This document shows positions 57,489-64,000 of a DNA stretch of 64,000 nucleotides, piece by piece. Each line of letters starts with the position of its first letter. The stretch's first letter is position 1. Below the pieces are notes generated by a model. The model saw only the letters and a list, made by a program, of their open reading frames with translations. It made no database searches and was not told where the DNA came from. Source of the stretch: an uncultured Collinsella sp. (GTDB taxonomy: Bacteria > Actinomycetota > Coriobacteriia > Coriobacteriales > Coriobacteriaceae); NCBI GenBank assembly GCA_905213265.1, contig CAJMHR010000005.1, forward strand, positions 3,453 to 67,452. The letters are read 5' to 3'. The position numbers and the translations under genes were made by a program.

Positions 57489-58052
57489 ATGGGTCTGCTC
57501 GATTCGCTTAAGTCCACCTTCACCTCGACCGGCGAGGCGTCTGTTCCGCCCGCAGCAAGCTTCGCTACCCGCGAAGGCGTCATCTATGCCCCCGTCAACG
57601 GCGTGCTCGTCAACCTGAACGAGGTTCCCGACGAGACGATCGCCTCGGGCATGCTTGGCCAGGGCTATGGCATCGAGCCCATTACCGGCACCATCTATGC
57701 GCCCGCCAACGGCCGCATCGGTGCCACCACTGTCACCAACCACTCCATCGGCATGATCACCGAGGACGGTCTTCGCGTGTTCATCCATGTTGGCCTGGGC
57801 ACCGTGGAAATGAACGGCAAGGGTTTTGCCCGCTTTGTCGAGATGGGCGATGTGGTCAAGGCAGGCCAGCCGCTCATCAGCTTCGACCGCGAGGCCATCA
57901 AGGCCGCTGGTCACGAAGACATCGTGACCGTCATCGTCTCCGAGCTCGATCGTCTTAAGAGCATCGACCATGTCGGCGAATCTGGAACGCTTATCGGCGG
58001 CAACCCGCTCGTCAAGCTGGGCGACCCGCTGCTGGTAGCCAAGACCAAGTAG
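57489..58052 (+). CDS. crr: PTS glucose-type EIIA component
   Basis: 187-residue EIIA of the glucose superfamily: VIYAPVNGVLVNLNEVPDE, EPITGTIYAPANGRI, auxiliary His in TNHSIGMIT and the phosphorylated His in FIHVGLGTVEMNGKGF. It transfers phosphate from HPr to an EIIB and may act in catabolite control. It is a stand-alone protein with no EIIBC neighbour. GGAGG lies six bases before ATG 57489. The EIIC at 21861 belongs to a compatible superfamily. Confidence 0.93.
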   Translation: MGLLDSLKSTFTSTGEASVPPAASFATREGVIYAPVNGVLVNLNEVPDETIASGMLGQGYGIEPITGTIYAPANGRIGATTVTNHSIGMITEDGLRVFIHVGLGTVEMNGKGFARFVEMGDVVKAGQPLISFDREAIKAAGHEDIVTVIVSELDRLKSIDHVGESGTLIGGNPLVKLGDPLLVAKTK

Positions 58053-58090
58053 CCAGGCCCCGCACCATACAGCCAAAAGGCACCTCGTCA

Positions 58091-58124
58091 AGCGCCCGCG
58101 ACCATTTGGCCGCGGGCGCTTTTC
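58091..58124 (+). terminator. Terminator after EIIA
   Basis: A perfect 10-bp stem AGCGCCCGCG/CGCGGGCGCT with a 10-base loop, then TTTC GTTTG. Confidence 0.88.
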
Positions 58125-58233
58125 GTTTGAAAAACCATCCCGCCAATGCCTTATCTGTATAGCCCAAATGAGCCGAGCTGCTAGAATATCGAACTGTATG
58201 GATAACTATCATTCAACCGTTATGGGAGGATAC

Positions 58234-59637
58234 GTGAACCGCACCAAAATCGCGCAGCTCTATGCCGATGCCGAGTCGCTCGGCGGCCAGACCGTCACCG
58301 TCGCCGGCTGGGTCAAGTCCGTCCGCGACATGAAGAACTTTGGCTTTGTTACGCTCAACGACGGCAGCTGCTTCCGCGACCTGCAGGTCGTCATGAACCG
58401 CGAGGCACTCGACAACTACGACGAGATCGCCCATCAAAACGTCTCGGCCGCACTCATTTGCACCGGCACCGTCAAGCTGACCCCCGATGCTCCCCAGCCT
58501 TTCGAGCTTTCTGCCACCTCCATCGAGGTCGAGGGTACGAGCGCCCCGGATTACCCGCTGCAGAAGAAGCGCGCAACCGTCGAGTTCCTGCGCACCCAGC
58601 AGCACCTGCGCCCGCGCACCAACCTGTTCCGCGCCGTGTTCCGCATCCGCTCTGTCGCGGCTGCCGCCATCCACCGCTTCTTCCAGGAGCAGGGCTTTGT
58701 CTACGTCAACACCCCCATCATCACCACGAGTGACTGCGAAGGCGCCGGCGAGATGTTCCGCGTGACTACGCTCGACCCCAAAAATCCGCCCCTCACCGAG
58801 TCCGGCGAGGTCGACTGGAGCCAGGACTTCTTTGGCAAGCATGCGAGCCTCACCGTGTCCGGCCAGCTCAACGCCGAGAACTTTGCCATGGCCTTTGGCG
58901 ACGTGTACACCTTTGGCCCCACCTTCCGCGCCGAGAACTCCAACACCACGCGCCACGCCGCCGAGTTTTGGATGATCGAGCCCGAGATGGCCTTTGCCGA
59001 TCTTAACGACTACATGGATAACGCCGAGGCCATGCTCAAGTACGTCCTCAAGGACGTTATGGCAACCTGCCCCGACGAGCTCAATATGCTCAACAAGTTT
59101 GTGGACAAGGGTCTGCTCGAGCGCCTGGACCATGTCGCCAACTCCGACTTTGCCCGCGTTACCTACACCGAGGCCGTCGAGATCCTGGAGCAGGCCGTCG
59201 CTGCTGGCCACCAGTTTGATTACCCCGTCAGCTGGGGCATCGACCTGCAGACCGAGCACGAGCGCTTCCTGACCGAGGAGCACTTTAAGCGCCCGACCTT
59301 CGTGACCGACTACCCGGCCGAGATCAAGGCGTTCTACATGCGCATGAACGAGGACGGCAAGACCGTCGCCGCCGCCGACTGCCTGGTTCCCGGTATCGGC
59401 GAGATTATCGGCGGCTCCCAGCGCGAGGAGCGCCTGGATCTGCTCGAGGCCCGCATCAAGGACCTGGGCATGAATCCCGAGCAGTACAAGTACTACCTTG
59501 ACCTGCGCCGCTACGGTTCCTGCAAGCACGCCGGCTACGGTCTGGGCTTCGAGCGCTTGGTCATGTATCTGACCGGCGTGGGCAACATCCGCGACGTCCT
59601 GCCGCACCCGCGCACCGTGGGCAACGCCGACTTCTAA
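58234..59637 (+). CDS. asnS: Asparaginyl-tRNA synthetase
   Basis: 467 residues. N-terminal OB-fold anticodon domain (VTVAGWVKSVRDMKNFGFVT), then class II catalytic core: motif 2 TFGPTFRAENSNTTRHAAEF near 240 and motif 3 GLGFERLVMYLTG near 442. Charges tRNA-Asn. GTG start at 58234 with GGGAGG upstream matches the family length. A possible -10 TAGAAT lies near 58183. Confidence 0.96.
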   Translation: MNRTKIAQLYADAESLGGQTVTVAGWVKSVRDMKNFGFVTLNDGSCFRDLQVVMNREALDNYDEIAHQNVSAALICTGTVKLTPDAPQPFELSATSIEVEGTSAPDYPLQKKRATVEFLRTQQHLRPRTNLFRAVFRIRSVAAAAIHRFFQEQGFVYVNTPIITTSDCEGAGEMFRVTTLDPKNPPLTESGEVDWSQDFFGKHASLTVSGQLNAENFAMAFGDVYTFGPTFRAENSNTTRHAAEFWMIEPEMAFADLNDYMDNAEAMLKYVLKDVMATCPDELNMLNKFVDKGLLERLDHVANSDFARVTYTEAVEILEQAVAAGHQFDYPVSWGIDLQTEHERFLTEEHFKRPTFVTDYPAEIKAFYMRMNEDGKTVAAADCLVPGIGEIIGGSQREERLDLLEARIKDLGMNPEQYKYYLDLRRYGSCKHAGYGLGFERLVMYLTGVGNIRDVLPHPRTVGNADF

Positions 59638-59683
59638 TCGTCGAACGCTAGCTCGCGTCACCACACGCCAACGCTCATCGCAT

Positions 59684-59719
59684 AAGCGTCTCTCGACATC
59701 GGTCGAGAGACGCTTTTTT
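59684..59719 (+). terminator. Terminator after asnS
   Basis: A perfect 14-bp stem AAGCGTCTCTCGAC / GTCGAGAGACGCTT, a 4-base loop and TTTT. Confidence 0.93.
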
Positions 59720-59840
59720 CAACAGCATCCGTCAAGCTTTTGGCAAGTTTTTGGTCAGTTGAGCAGGGCTGTTGAAAACTCGACCCGCCGTTTGCCGACG
59801 ACTACCGACCGCCCAGAGCGCCCTGCGCCCCTGGGAAAGC

Positions 59841-59891
59841 CCCACGTCCTAGGCTCCATACCGTCGCCACCCAAAACGGAAAGGACGTGGG
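59841..59891 (+). promoter_or_regulatory. Stem that covers the ribosome site of the WYL regulator
   Basis: CCCACGTCCT (59841-59850) is perfectly complementary to AGGACGTGGG (59882-59891), which contains the AAAGGA ribosome site and lies just before ATG 59896. Translation could be blocked when the stem forms. Confidence 0.5.
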
Positions 59892-59895
59892 CACG

Positions 59896-60681
59896 ATGAC
59901 CGAAGCCGCTGTTGAAACCTACGACACCACGACGAGGGGCGCCGCCTCGATGGCAGCCTATCGCGCCGTTCGCATCCTGCAACTATTAAGCGAAAACACC
60001 GGCGAGGACAAGGCCATGCTTTCCGATGAGTTGATCCGGCGCCTCGCCCATCCCGACGACCCCGCCCGCATGCCCATCTCGGCGGCGCGGCGCAGCATCT
60101 ACACCGCCATCTCCGCGCTTCGCCATGCCGGATACGAAATTGAGTACAAACGCGGCGTGGGCTACAAACTTCTTACCCGCCCGCTCACCGATGAAGAGAT
60201 CATCCGGCTCCACGGTATGGTCATGCGCAACCGCTCCACGCCTATCGCCATCCGCAAGAGCATGGCGCAGCATTTAGTTGCCATGGCGAGTGCCGACGTT
60301 CGCGGCTACCTCGATACACCCGAACCCGCTCCAAGCGCAGGCAGCAAGGCTACCAAGGCAACACGCACGCCCATCAAGCGCATCGACACGTGCAAGCTCG
60401 TCGAGCAGGCCATCGACCACGGAACCACGGTGAGTTTTGATATTTCGAGCGCCAGGGCGCGTGGCGAAACCGAAGCAGCACGGATGACACTCCGTCCCTT
60501 TGCCATCAGGCAGCGCGATGGCATCTCGTATTTGCTGGGAACGGTCTACGACGCCCGAGGCACCGACGATACGCTGCGCACCGTCGAGATTGGCCGCATG
60601 AGAAACGTCAGCACGCGCCTGCTCGACGGCAAGAAGCTCTTCGCCGCCCTGGACGAGGATGACGCCTCCTCCGCCGCATAA
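59896..60681 (+). CDS. WYL-type transcriptional regulator
   Basis: 261 residues. N-terminal helices resemble an HTH (RAVRILQLLSENTGEDKAML; RRSIYTAISALRHAGYEIEY), and the C-terminal part (MTLRPFAIRQRDGISYLLGT, then RTVEIGRMRNVS) matches the WYL-like effector domain pattern. Such regulators sense nucleotides or other ligands. ATG 59896 is preferred over GTG 59887 because of spacing from AAAGGA. It is upstream of, and co-directional with, the ABC importer; whether it controls it is unknown. Confidence 0.82.
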   Translation: MTEAAVETYDTTTRGAASMAAYRAVRILQLLSENTGEDKAMLSDELIRRLAHPDDPARMPISAARRSIYTAISALRHAGYEIEYKRGVGYKLLTRPLTDEEIIRLHGMVMRNRSTPIAIRKSMAQHLVAMASADVRGYLDTPEPAPSAGSKATKATRTPIKRIDTCKLVEQAIDHGTTVSFDISSARARGETEAARMTLRPFAIRQRDGISYLLGTVYDARGTDDTLRTVEIGRMRNVSTRLLDGKKLFAALDEDDASSAA

Positions 60682-60750
60682 GACCCTCCGCCGCCCATTC
60701 GACTACCCGTACCGCCCATCCGATTCTGTATTAAAAAACCCGCCAGGCTG

Positions 60751-60778
60751 TTGTAAAAATGGACATCAGCGCTACTAT
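60751..60778 (+). promoter_or_regulatory. Promoter of the ABC importer
   Basis: TTGTAA and TACTAT are separated by 16 bases. The leader (from about 60785) includes TGCACT/AGTGCA, a small hairpin, before the GGGGGG ribosome region. Confidence 0.55.
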
Positions 60779-60842
60779 AGTTCCACTTGCACTTTGTCCC
60801 AGTGCAGTGTTTCCAGCCATTTCTATACTGGGGGGTAACGAT

Positions 60843-61823
60843 ATGAAGGACATCACCATCAGCCGCAGGAGCCTTCTGGTCTCTGCTGGCCTGCTCGCGC
60901 TCGCTCCGCTCGCCGGATGCGGCGGCAACTCTGGTTCCGGCTCTGCTGCCGCCGGTTCCGACTACACCGTCGGCGTTCTGCAGCTCACCGAGCACTCCGC
61001 ACTCGACGCCGCCAACGACGGCTTTGTCAAGGCTATCAAGAAGAGCGGTCTCAAGGTCAAGATTGATCAAAAGAACGCCCAGAACGACCAGTCCACGTGT
61101 AAGTCCATCGCCGACAAGTTCGTGGGCGATGGCGTCGATCTGATCTATGCCATCGCTACGCCCGCCGCGCAGGCCGCCGCTGGCGCCACCGCCGATATCC
61201 CCATCGTGGGCTGCGCCATCACCGACTACGCCGCCTCGGGCCTGGTCCAGGACAACGATAAGCCCGGCACCAACGTCACTGGCGCCTCCGACCTCACCCC
61301 GGTCGCCGAGCAGCTCGAGATGATGCAGAAGGTCCTGCCCGACGTAAAGAAGATCGGCCTGCTCTACTGCACCGCCGAGTCCAACTCCGACGTCCAGATC
61401 AAGGCCGCCAAGAAGGAACTCGACAAGCTGGGCCTGGACTACACCGATTACACCGTCTCGAGCTCCAACGAGATCCAGTCCGTCGTCGAATCTGCCGTGG
61501 GCAAGGTCGACGCGCTGTACTCCCCCACCGATAACACCATCGCCGCGGGCGCCTCGCAGGTGGGCCAGATCTGCAAGGAGAACAAGCTTCCCTACGTGAC
61601 CGGCGAGGAGGGTATGTGCATGGCTGGCGGCCTGTTCACCCTCTCCATCAACTACGAGGATCTGGGCTACGCCGCGGGCGAGATGGCCGTCAAGATTTTG
61701 AAGGGCGAGGCCAAGCCCGAGGATATGCCGATCAAGCATCTCTCGAGCAAGGACCTGGTCGTCGTCAAGAACGACGAGATGGCCGAGGCTCTGGGCATCG
61801 ATCTTTCCGCTCTGGACGAGTAA
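60843..61823 (+). CDS. ABC importer substrate-binding lipoprotein (TrpX-like family)
   Basis: 326 residues. The signal peptide ends with lipobox LAPLAGC at residues 22-28, and SRRSLL before it looks Tat-like. The mature part (YTVGVLQLTEHSALDAANDG, IYAIATPAAQAA, SPTDNTIAAGASQ) matches the PF04392-type family, whose studied members bind tryptophan or other aromatic or small solutes. It works with the permease and ATPase that follow. Confidence 0.9.
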   Translation: MKDITISRRSLLVSAGLLALAPLAGCGGNSGSGSAAAGSDYTVGVLQLTEHSALDAANDGFVKAIKKSGLKVKIDQKNAQNDQSTCKSIADKFVGDGVDLIYAIATPAAQAAAGATADIPIVGCAITDYAASGLVQDNDKPGTNVTGASDLTPVAEQLEMMQKVLPDVKKIGLLYCTAESNSDVQIKAAKKELDKLGLDYTDYTVSSSNEIQSVVESAVGKVDALYSPTDNTIAAGASQVGQICKENKLPYVTGEEGMCMAGGLFTLSINYEDLGYAAGEMAVKILKGEAKPEDMPIKHLSSKDLVVVKNDEMAEALGIDLSALDE

Positions 61824-61894
61824 CGCCATGCGCGGCAGCGCGTCTAGGGCACGCACTCGTGCCGTTGCCGTGTTATTCAATATGTGAGCCACAG

Positions 61895-61923
61895 GGGCGA
61901 ACGCCAAAGACCGGCGTTCGCCC
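61895..61923 (+). promoter_or_regulatory. Intra-operon hairpin after the binding protein
   Basis: A perfect 11-bp stem GGGCGAACGCC / GGCGTTCGCCC in the 204-base gap before the permease. No strong T-run follows. It may stabilise the lipoprotein message or cut readthrough, giving more binding protein than permease. Confidence 0.6.
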
Positions 61924-62027
61924 TGCTTGTTACGGATGAGACAAAACATCCGGCCGCAGCTCTTTTATGCATTGTTACCGCTATCATGGTGACTCACGTG
62001 TCCACCCTATCCTAGGAGGTATAAAGC

Positions 62028-62951
62028 ATGCTTATTGCATTGCAGGGCGCCGTTTCGCAGGGCGTCCTCTGGGGCATTATGGTGCTTGGCGTGTTTATCA
62101 CGTTCCGCCTGCTCGACATTCCCGATATGACCTGCGACGGCAGCTTTGCCCTCGGCGGCTGCGTCTGCGCCGTGCTCATCGTCAATAACAACGTCGATCC
62201 GTTGCTCGCCGTGCTGGCCGGTATGTGCGCCGGCGCCATCGCGGGCGCCGTCACGGGCATTTTGACCACCGTCTTTGAGATTCCCGCGATCCTCGCCGGA
62301 ATCCTCACCCAGATCAGCCTGTGGTCCATCAACCTGCGCATCATGGGCAAATCCAATACGCCCATCCTTGCCAAGGGCACCATCTTCTCGTCTGTTAGCA
62401 ACATGACGGGCCTGCCGCAGTCCACCGTCGCCATCATCCTGGGCATCTTGCTCGCTGTGGCTATCGTCGCCATCCTGTATTGGTTCTTTGGCACCGAGAT
62501 CGGCTCGGCACTGCGCGCCACCGGCAACAACGAATACATGATTCGCGCTCTGGGCGTCAACACCAACTCCACCAAGATGATCGCCCTCGTGCTCTCCAAC
62601 GCCCTCATCGGCCTTTCGGGCGCGCTCATCTGCCAGAGCCAGAAGTACGCCGACATTGGCATGGGCACCGGCGCCATCGTTATCGGTCTTGCCGCCATTG
62701 TTATCGGCGAGGTGCTCGGCCGCCTGCTGCCCGGCGGTCTCACGCAGTTTAGCGTCCGTCTTGCCTCCGCCGTCTTTGGCTCCGTGGTGTACTTCCTTAT
62801 CCGCGCCATCGTGCTGCAGTTGGGCATGGACGCCAACGACATGAAGCTGCTCTCCGCCGTGATTGTCGCCGTGGCCCTGTGCGTGCCCGTGGTTTGGGAG
62901 CGCTATAAGCTCCGCAGCTCCTACACGAAGGGGGATGAGGCAGATGCTTAA
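62028..62951 (+). CDS. ABC importer permease (TrpY-like)
   Basis: 307 residues with about eight hydrophobic segments, of the branched-chain-type permease superfamily: GVLWGIMVLGVFITFRLLDI, DMTCDGSFALGG, GKSNTPIL, and the EIGSALRATGNNEYMIRALG ATPase-contact loop. AGGAGG lies seven bases before ATG. It overlaps the ATPase gene by 8 bases. Confidence 0.93.
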   Translation: MLIALQGAVSQGVLWGIMVLGVFITFRLLDIPDMTCDGSFALGGCVCAVLIVNNNVDPLLAVLAGMCAGAIAGAVTGILTTVFEIPAILAGILTQISLWSINLRIMGKSNTPILAKGTIFSSVSNMTGLPQSTVAIILGILLAVAIVAILYWFFGTEIGSALRATGNNEYMIRALGVNTNSTKMIALVLSNALIGLSGALICQSQKYADIGMGTGAIVIGLAAIVIGEVLGRLLPGGLTQFSVRLASAVFGSVVYFLIRAIVLQLGMDANDMKLLSAVIVAVALCVPVVWERYKLRSSYTKGDEADA

Positions 62952-63738
62952 GCTCTCGCACGTCAAGAAAACCTTTAACAAAGGCACCGTCACCGAGAAG
63001 CGCGCGCTCACCGGCGTCGACCTTACCCTCAATGATGGCGACTTTGTAACCGTGATCGGCGGTAACGGCGCCGGCAAGTCCACGCTGCTCAACATGATCG
63101 CCGGCGTATATCCGCTCGATTCGGGCGTTATCGAGCTCGACGGCACCGACATCTCGCGTCTGAGCGAGTCGCAGCGCGCCAAGTACCTGGGCCGCGTGTT
63201 CCAGGACCCCATGCGCGGCACCGCAGCCGACATGCAGATTGCCGAGAACTTGGCCCTCGCCAAGCGCCGCGGCCAGCGTCGCGGTCTTTCGTGGGGCGTC
63301 ACCAAGGCCGAGAAGGACGAGTACGTTGAACTGCTCAAGCGCCTGGACCTCGGTCTGGACACGCGCCTCAACGCCAAGGTCGGTCTGCTCTCGGGCGGCC
63401 AGCGCCAGGCACTCACCTTGCTCATGGCCACGCTCACCAAGCCGCGCCTGCTGCTGCTCGACGAGCACACGGCGGCCCTCGACCCCAAGACGGCATCGAA
63501 GGTACTCAACCTGACCGAGGAGATCGTCGACGAGAACCACTTGACCACACTCATGGTCACACACAACATGAACGACGCCATCCGTCTGGGCAACCGTCTG
63601 ATCATGATGCACGAGGGCCACGTGATCTACGATGTGGCAGGCGACGAGAAAAAGTCGCTCACCGTCGCCGACCTACTGCAGAAGTTCGAGGAGGTCTCGG
63701 GCGGCGAGCTCGCCAACGACCGCATGCTGCTGAGCTAA
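62944..63738 (+). CDS. ABC importer ATPase (TrpZ-like)
   Basis: 264 residues. Walker A GGNGAGKST near 38, Q-loop VFQDP, signature LSGGQRQAL near 148, Walker B LLLLDEHTAAL near 170 and H-loop MVTHN. It overlaps the permease end, so the two are translationally coupled. The stop codon lies inside the double-hairpin repeat. Confidence 0.95.
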   Translation: MLKLSHVKKTFNKGTVTEKRALTGVDLTLNDGDFVTVIGGNGAGKSTLLNMIAGVYPLDSGVIELDGTDISRLSESQRAKYLGRVFQDPMRGTAADMQIAENLALAKRRGQRRGLSWGVTKAEKDEYVELLKRLDLGLDTRLNAKVGLLSGGQRQALTLLMATLTKPRLLLLDEHTAALDPKTASKVLNLTEEIVDENHLTTLMVTHNMNDAIRLGNRLIMMHEGHVIYDVAGDEKKSLTVADLLQKFEEVSGGELANDRMLLS

Positions 63739-63835
63739 AACCTGCCAAAAAGGGACAGGTTTATTTTGGCAGGTTTTATTTGCGCAAACGTCAAAACCGC
63801 CGCAAAGGGACAGACACCTTTGCGGCGGTTTTCGC
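63736..63835 (+). repeat. Double-hairpin intergenic repeat, copy 2 (terminator-like)
   Basis: Starts TAAAACCTGCC at the ATPase stop codon. Hairpin one AAAACCTGCC (63737-63746) with GGCAGGTTTT (63768-63777); hairpin two is a perfect 16-bp stem AAAACCGCCGCAAAGG (63793-63808) with its complement at 63817-63832. Compared with copy 1, stem two has paired changes (CCACC/GGTGG to CCGCC/GGCGG). T-runs follow both. Confidence 0.88.
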
Positions 63836-63896
63836 ATATTATGTCGATAATCCGATATTCGACCAGACATTCTGGCTAAGGACTAAGGAAACTGCC

Positions 63897-64000
63897 ATGA
63901 AAAGACTCCCCCGCCTTGCGTTAGCCGCCGCGTTGTTTGCCGGCTCGCTCGCAGGCATCCCAAGCCTCGCTTTCGCGGGGAACCTGCCCGCCGCTATTGA
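63897..64000 (+). CDS. Exported protein, 5' end only
   Basis: 34 residues before the window ends: MKRLPRLALAAALFAGSLAG then IPSLAFAGNLPAAI. A positive N-region, a hydrophobic core and AFA form a typical Sec signal peptide. AAGGA precedes the ATG. The function cannot be seen. Confidence 0.75.
   Translation, partial: MKRLPRLALAAALFAGSLAGIPSLAFAGNLPAAI

Overview
The window is a GC-rich bacterial chromosome segment of 64 kb. Gene content, protein sequences and rRNA-operon-style layout fit an anaerobic gut member of the class Coriobacteriia, most likely Collinsella or a close relative. That assignment is by recognition only; no search was run. No rRNA or tRNA gene, CRISPR array, transposase or phage gene was seen.

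Layout. 1-7.8 kb: a purine-catabolism type cluster on the minus strand (ferredoxin fragment, YgfK-like oxidoreductase, SsnA-like amidohydrolase, NCS2 uracil/xanthine permease) with a divergent YheO/DauR-like regulator and a nearby RidA deaminase. 8-11.3 kb: a U32-family protein and an RluA-type pseudouridine synthase, plausibly both rRNA-modification genes. 11.3-13.2 kb: a DeoR-type regulator with a Gfo/Idh/MocA oxidoreductase. 13.6-19.4 kb: the S10 ribosomal operon from rplC to rplX. 19.9-23.1 kb: histidine phosphatase, cation diffusion facilitator and an orphan PTS EIIC. 23.1-32.3 kb: one complete type II fatty-acid synthesis operon (fabH-acpP-fabK-fabD-fabG-fabF-accB-fabZ-accC-accDA) with birA divergent from it. 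33.4-36.8 kb: str operon (rpsL-rpsG-fusA-rpsJ). 37.2-45.2 kb: rpoB-rpoC. 45.5-47.9 kb: galU and rplJ-rplL with an L10 leader. 48.2-57.2 kb: aminotransferase, hypothetical protein, deoxyinosine glycosylase, GH13 glucosidase, MFS exporter, FeoA-FeoB fusion and an alpha/beta hydrolase. 57.5-64 kb: PTS EIIA, asnS, a WYL-type regulator, a three-gene ABC importer and the start of an exported protein.

The most unusual content is in the intergenic DNA and in RNA polymerase. Three large nested inverted repeats share a conserved core hairpin but have unrelated, self-complementary arms. Each sits about 290-350 bases upstream of the first start codon of a ribosomal-protein operon (rplC, rpsL, rplJ). Other repeat families occur twice each: a double hairpin that contains the stop codon of the preceding gene, an 18-20 bp stem with a variable loop downstream of genes, and a 62-bp tandem array. 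The beta-prime subunit carries a C-terminal extension of about 220 residues containing a segment that resembles the alpha-subunit C-terminal domain. The S10 and str operons are separated by the fatty-acid cluster, and rplX is followed by a terminator instead of rplE.

Start codons were chosen from Shine-Dalgarno spacing and family length; several highly expressed genes use TTG or GTG.
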